Part shown: positions 62,525 to 64,000 of the stretch, piece after piece
Layout of the letters: every line of letters begins with the position of its first letter
Numbering within the stretch: position 1 is the first letter of the stretch
Made by a program: the position numbers and the translations under genes
DNA from: Isoetes taiwanensis
Taxonomy: Eukaryota; Streptophyta; Lycopodiopsida; Isoetales; Isoetaceae
Length of the DNA: 64,000 nt
Assembly: GCA_021234155.1 (NCBI GenBank)
Contig: JAJEKV010000045.1
Coordinates: forward strand, 2,559,434-2,623,433
Direction of reading: 5' to 3'
Notes under the pieces: generated by a model
Told to the model about the DNA's origin: nothing
Databases searched by the model: none
The model's input: only the letters and a program-made list of their open reading frames with translations

Positions 62525-62559
62525 TGCCATGGCACCATTTGCTTGGTCGTCTGGTCTGT

Positions 62560-63230
62560 CTGCTTGTTTCAGTCAGCATTATTGATGCCTCTTTGTTACT
62601 GATGCCTCTTTGTTGCAGCTATGTTACGTTCAGAAACACAATTTCAATCCGGACCCGGACTATTATGCCGACGCATGTATACCGGTGCATGGAAATAATG
62701 TGGGTGAGCCCTCCTTTCGCTAAGGATCAAAGGAGATCGCAGAAGAGAGCTCGCCACGCTTATAAAGGAGACGCCCCCTAATCACGAATTTACCAACGGG
62801 TATCTTGGTAAACATGAGGATGGTTAGCAAGAGCGGTCGCTGATGATTGATCCCGTGGTTACGTGGAGGATACTATGAAGCGTAGAATAATTGTCTACTA
62901 TGTGGACTGGAAGTTTTATGATCCCCCGTAATGTCCGCTAGTATCGCAAATGTAGCCGGTTCGGGCGAGAAAGGCAAGGGCCGCCATCATACAACAGCTT
63001 TGAAGAAGCTGACATCAAAGGTCCACAAGAAATCTTGAGGGGTTTTATGATTCTTCGCAATCGTTTGAACGAGTCAAAAACCTCGGCTTCATTCGTTGTC
63101 AAGGCATTAGCCCCCCGCCATTGTGGACACGGCCTGGCTGAAAACAAGCCAAGACAAACTAAGGAGGAGGCCGCAACAGAATCAAAAAGACTCCTCATCC
63201 GGCATCGAGGATGTTGGCCGTGAACCCGAA
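62560..63230. other. Low-evidence region before the lysine-rich ORF
   Basis: A frame near 62980-63060 has weak coding character (HHTTALKKLTSKVHKKS). No feature can be supported firmly. The lysine-rich ORF that follows may begin here through upstream exons. Confidence 0.25.
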
Positions 63231-63235
63231 AGCAA

Positions 63236-63931
63236 GGAAAGGCGGCGGACAAGGGGAAAGTTAAGAGAAAGGATCACGAAGATCCTGATAAGGAAAAGAA
63301 AGAAAAGAAGGAAAGGAAAGAAAAGAAGGAAAAGAAAGAGAAGGAAAAGAAAGAAAACGAAAAGAAAGAAAAGGAAAAGAAAGACAAGGAAAAGAAAGAC
63401 AAGGAAAGGGACGGGAAAGGGCGGAAGGAAGGAAAGGCGGGACAGGAAAAGGACGGACAGGAAAGGGAACCAGAGGAAATAGAAGGGAAAAAGAAGAAAA
63501 AGCACAGGCTAGAGACCTCTGAGAAGGAGAGGACACCTAAAAAACAAAGGAAAGCAACTCGGACTCCAAGTCCTGCTGGAAGTCCTAGACCGAAAGAGAG
63601 GAGCGACGAGCAGGCCAGAAGTGGTGGTGAAGTTCCTCCAAGCCCATCACATATCCAAGATTCTGCGGGCACACCGGCCAAAAGGGTCCTCATTCAGAAG
63701 CCAGAGCGTAAGCTCACATTAAGAATAGCTCAGCACTTGCTCGAGGTGCCTGCAAATCTTAAGGTGGAAAGATCAGAAGAGGAGAAGACGGCAGAGAACA
63801 CATTACAGAAGATCATTGACCACCGCCATCTTTTTCCTCTGGGCATCACATTTATAAAACTTAATAAACGTGTTCACCTTTATATCAAGGGCCCGCAACG
63901 ACATCTAGGCCAAGAAATATGGAGCACGTGA
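63236..63931 (+). CDS. Lysine-rich charged protein, C-terminal exon
   Basis: The frame ending at 63931 is open upstream to about 63236 and has no ATG, so it should be joined to an upstream exon. It begins with about 80 residues of KEKKEKK, KDKEKKDKE and RDGKGRKEG repeats. Then comes a proline and serine part (TPKKQRKATRTPSPAGSPRP), then a more regular segment: KRVLIQKPERKLTLRIAQHL, LEVPANLKVERSEEEKTAEN, and HLFPLGITFIKLNKRVHLYI. It stops at TGA 63929-63931. The K/E-rich arm and SPRP motifs suggest a nuclear chromatin or RNA-associated protein, but I recognise no domain. The purine repeat at 63280-63420 may vary in length. Confidence 0.45.
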   Translation, partial: GKAADKGKVKRKDHEDPDKEKKEKKERKEKKEKKEKEKKENEKKEKEKKDKEKKDKERDGKGRKEGKAGQEKDGQEREPEEIEGKKKKKHRLETSEKERTPKKQRKATRTPSPAGSPRPKERSDEQARSGGEVPPSPSHIQDSAGTPAKRVLIQKPERKLTLRIAQHLLEVPANLKVERSEEEKTAENTLQKIIDHRHLFPLGITFIKLNKRVHLYIKGPQRHLGQEIWST

Positions 63932-64000
63932 AGACCTTAGTGGAATCCTTTCAAAGAGACCCACATCCGGTGTTCACTCCTGCGGACGTGATTCCATTCA

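Noticed and set aside
63182-63693. Minus-strand F/L/S-rich ORFs, possible membrane protein
   Set aside because: They are antisense of the lysine-rich plus-strand repeat. Composition follows the repeat, not a membrane protein.

Overview
The window looks like repeat-rich nuclear DNA from a land plant. The evidence is a PLS-type pentatricopeptide (PPR) fragment, an amino-acid permease of the plant AAP family, a G-type (bulb) lectin receptor fragment, a NET-domain exon of a plant BET/GTE protein, DNA polymerase lambda exons with plant-like splice sites, and a chromodomain Ty3/gypsy element primed by initiator-Met tRNA. The LINEs have an L1-like ORF1p and carry microsatellite tails. With the diffuse, transposon-dominated layout this would suit a large-genome seed-free plant such as a fern, but that is inference. 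Almost every recognisable gene is a fragment or a decayed copy.

Layout. 0-2.6 kb: minus-strand hypothetical fragments and a truncated LINE. 2.6-17.4 kb: a G-type lectin gene fragment split by a 13.9 kb LTR retrotransposon (about 2928-16809). Its order is 5' LTR (with a nested hAT-type MITE), Met-tRNA primer site, two hairpins, a histone H3-like gene with its own TATA box, three more hairpins on a 204-bp period, a second cargo ORF (ORF-X) with its own TATA box, gag, protease, RT, RNase H, integrase, a chromodomain-like tail, polypurine tract and 3' LTR. 17.4-20.9 kb: non-coding, with a hairpin minisatellite. 20.9-24.9 kb: a decayed transposase of the SDG..QFK / HGKG type, a two-exon minus-strand gene end and an ORF1-only half-LINE. 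25-30 kb: an amino-acid permease pseudogene. 30-36 kb: duplicated repeats and a coiled-coil gene candidate. 36-46 kb: duplicated NET exons, a PPR pseudogene, two Pol lambda exons and several minus-strand LINE tails plus one longer LINE. 46-50 kb: AT-rich repeats and a palindrome cluster. 50-55 kb: an unidentified multi-exon plus-strand gene. 55-60 kb: a minus-strand transposon with a GHTHxDID-type protein, an RG-tailed ORF and a small TATA-driven ORF. 60-63 kb: palindromic GGCGCC repeats. 63-64 kb: a lysine-rich ORF running towards the window end.

The outstanding feature is the retrotransposon cargo. An ORF begins with the histone H3 tail ARTKQTARK and ends, in the same reading frame, with an H3 histone fold (roughly half identical to canonical H3 by hand alignment). 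About 310 codons of charged, low-complexity sequence lie between them. The same element appears to encode a chromodomain, the fold class that reads H3 lysine methylation. Hairpin repeats flank the gene. A second theme is that at least five unrelated repeat families here are built on palindromes or hairpins whose arms change together. Many reading frames are broken by single-base indels. Some differences between the two LTRs look like loss of the middle base at CTG/CAG sites, so part of the breakage could be sequencing error at modified bases.
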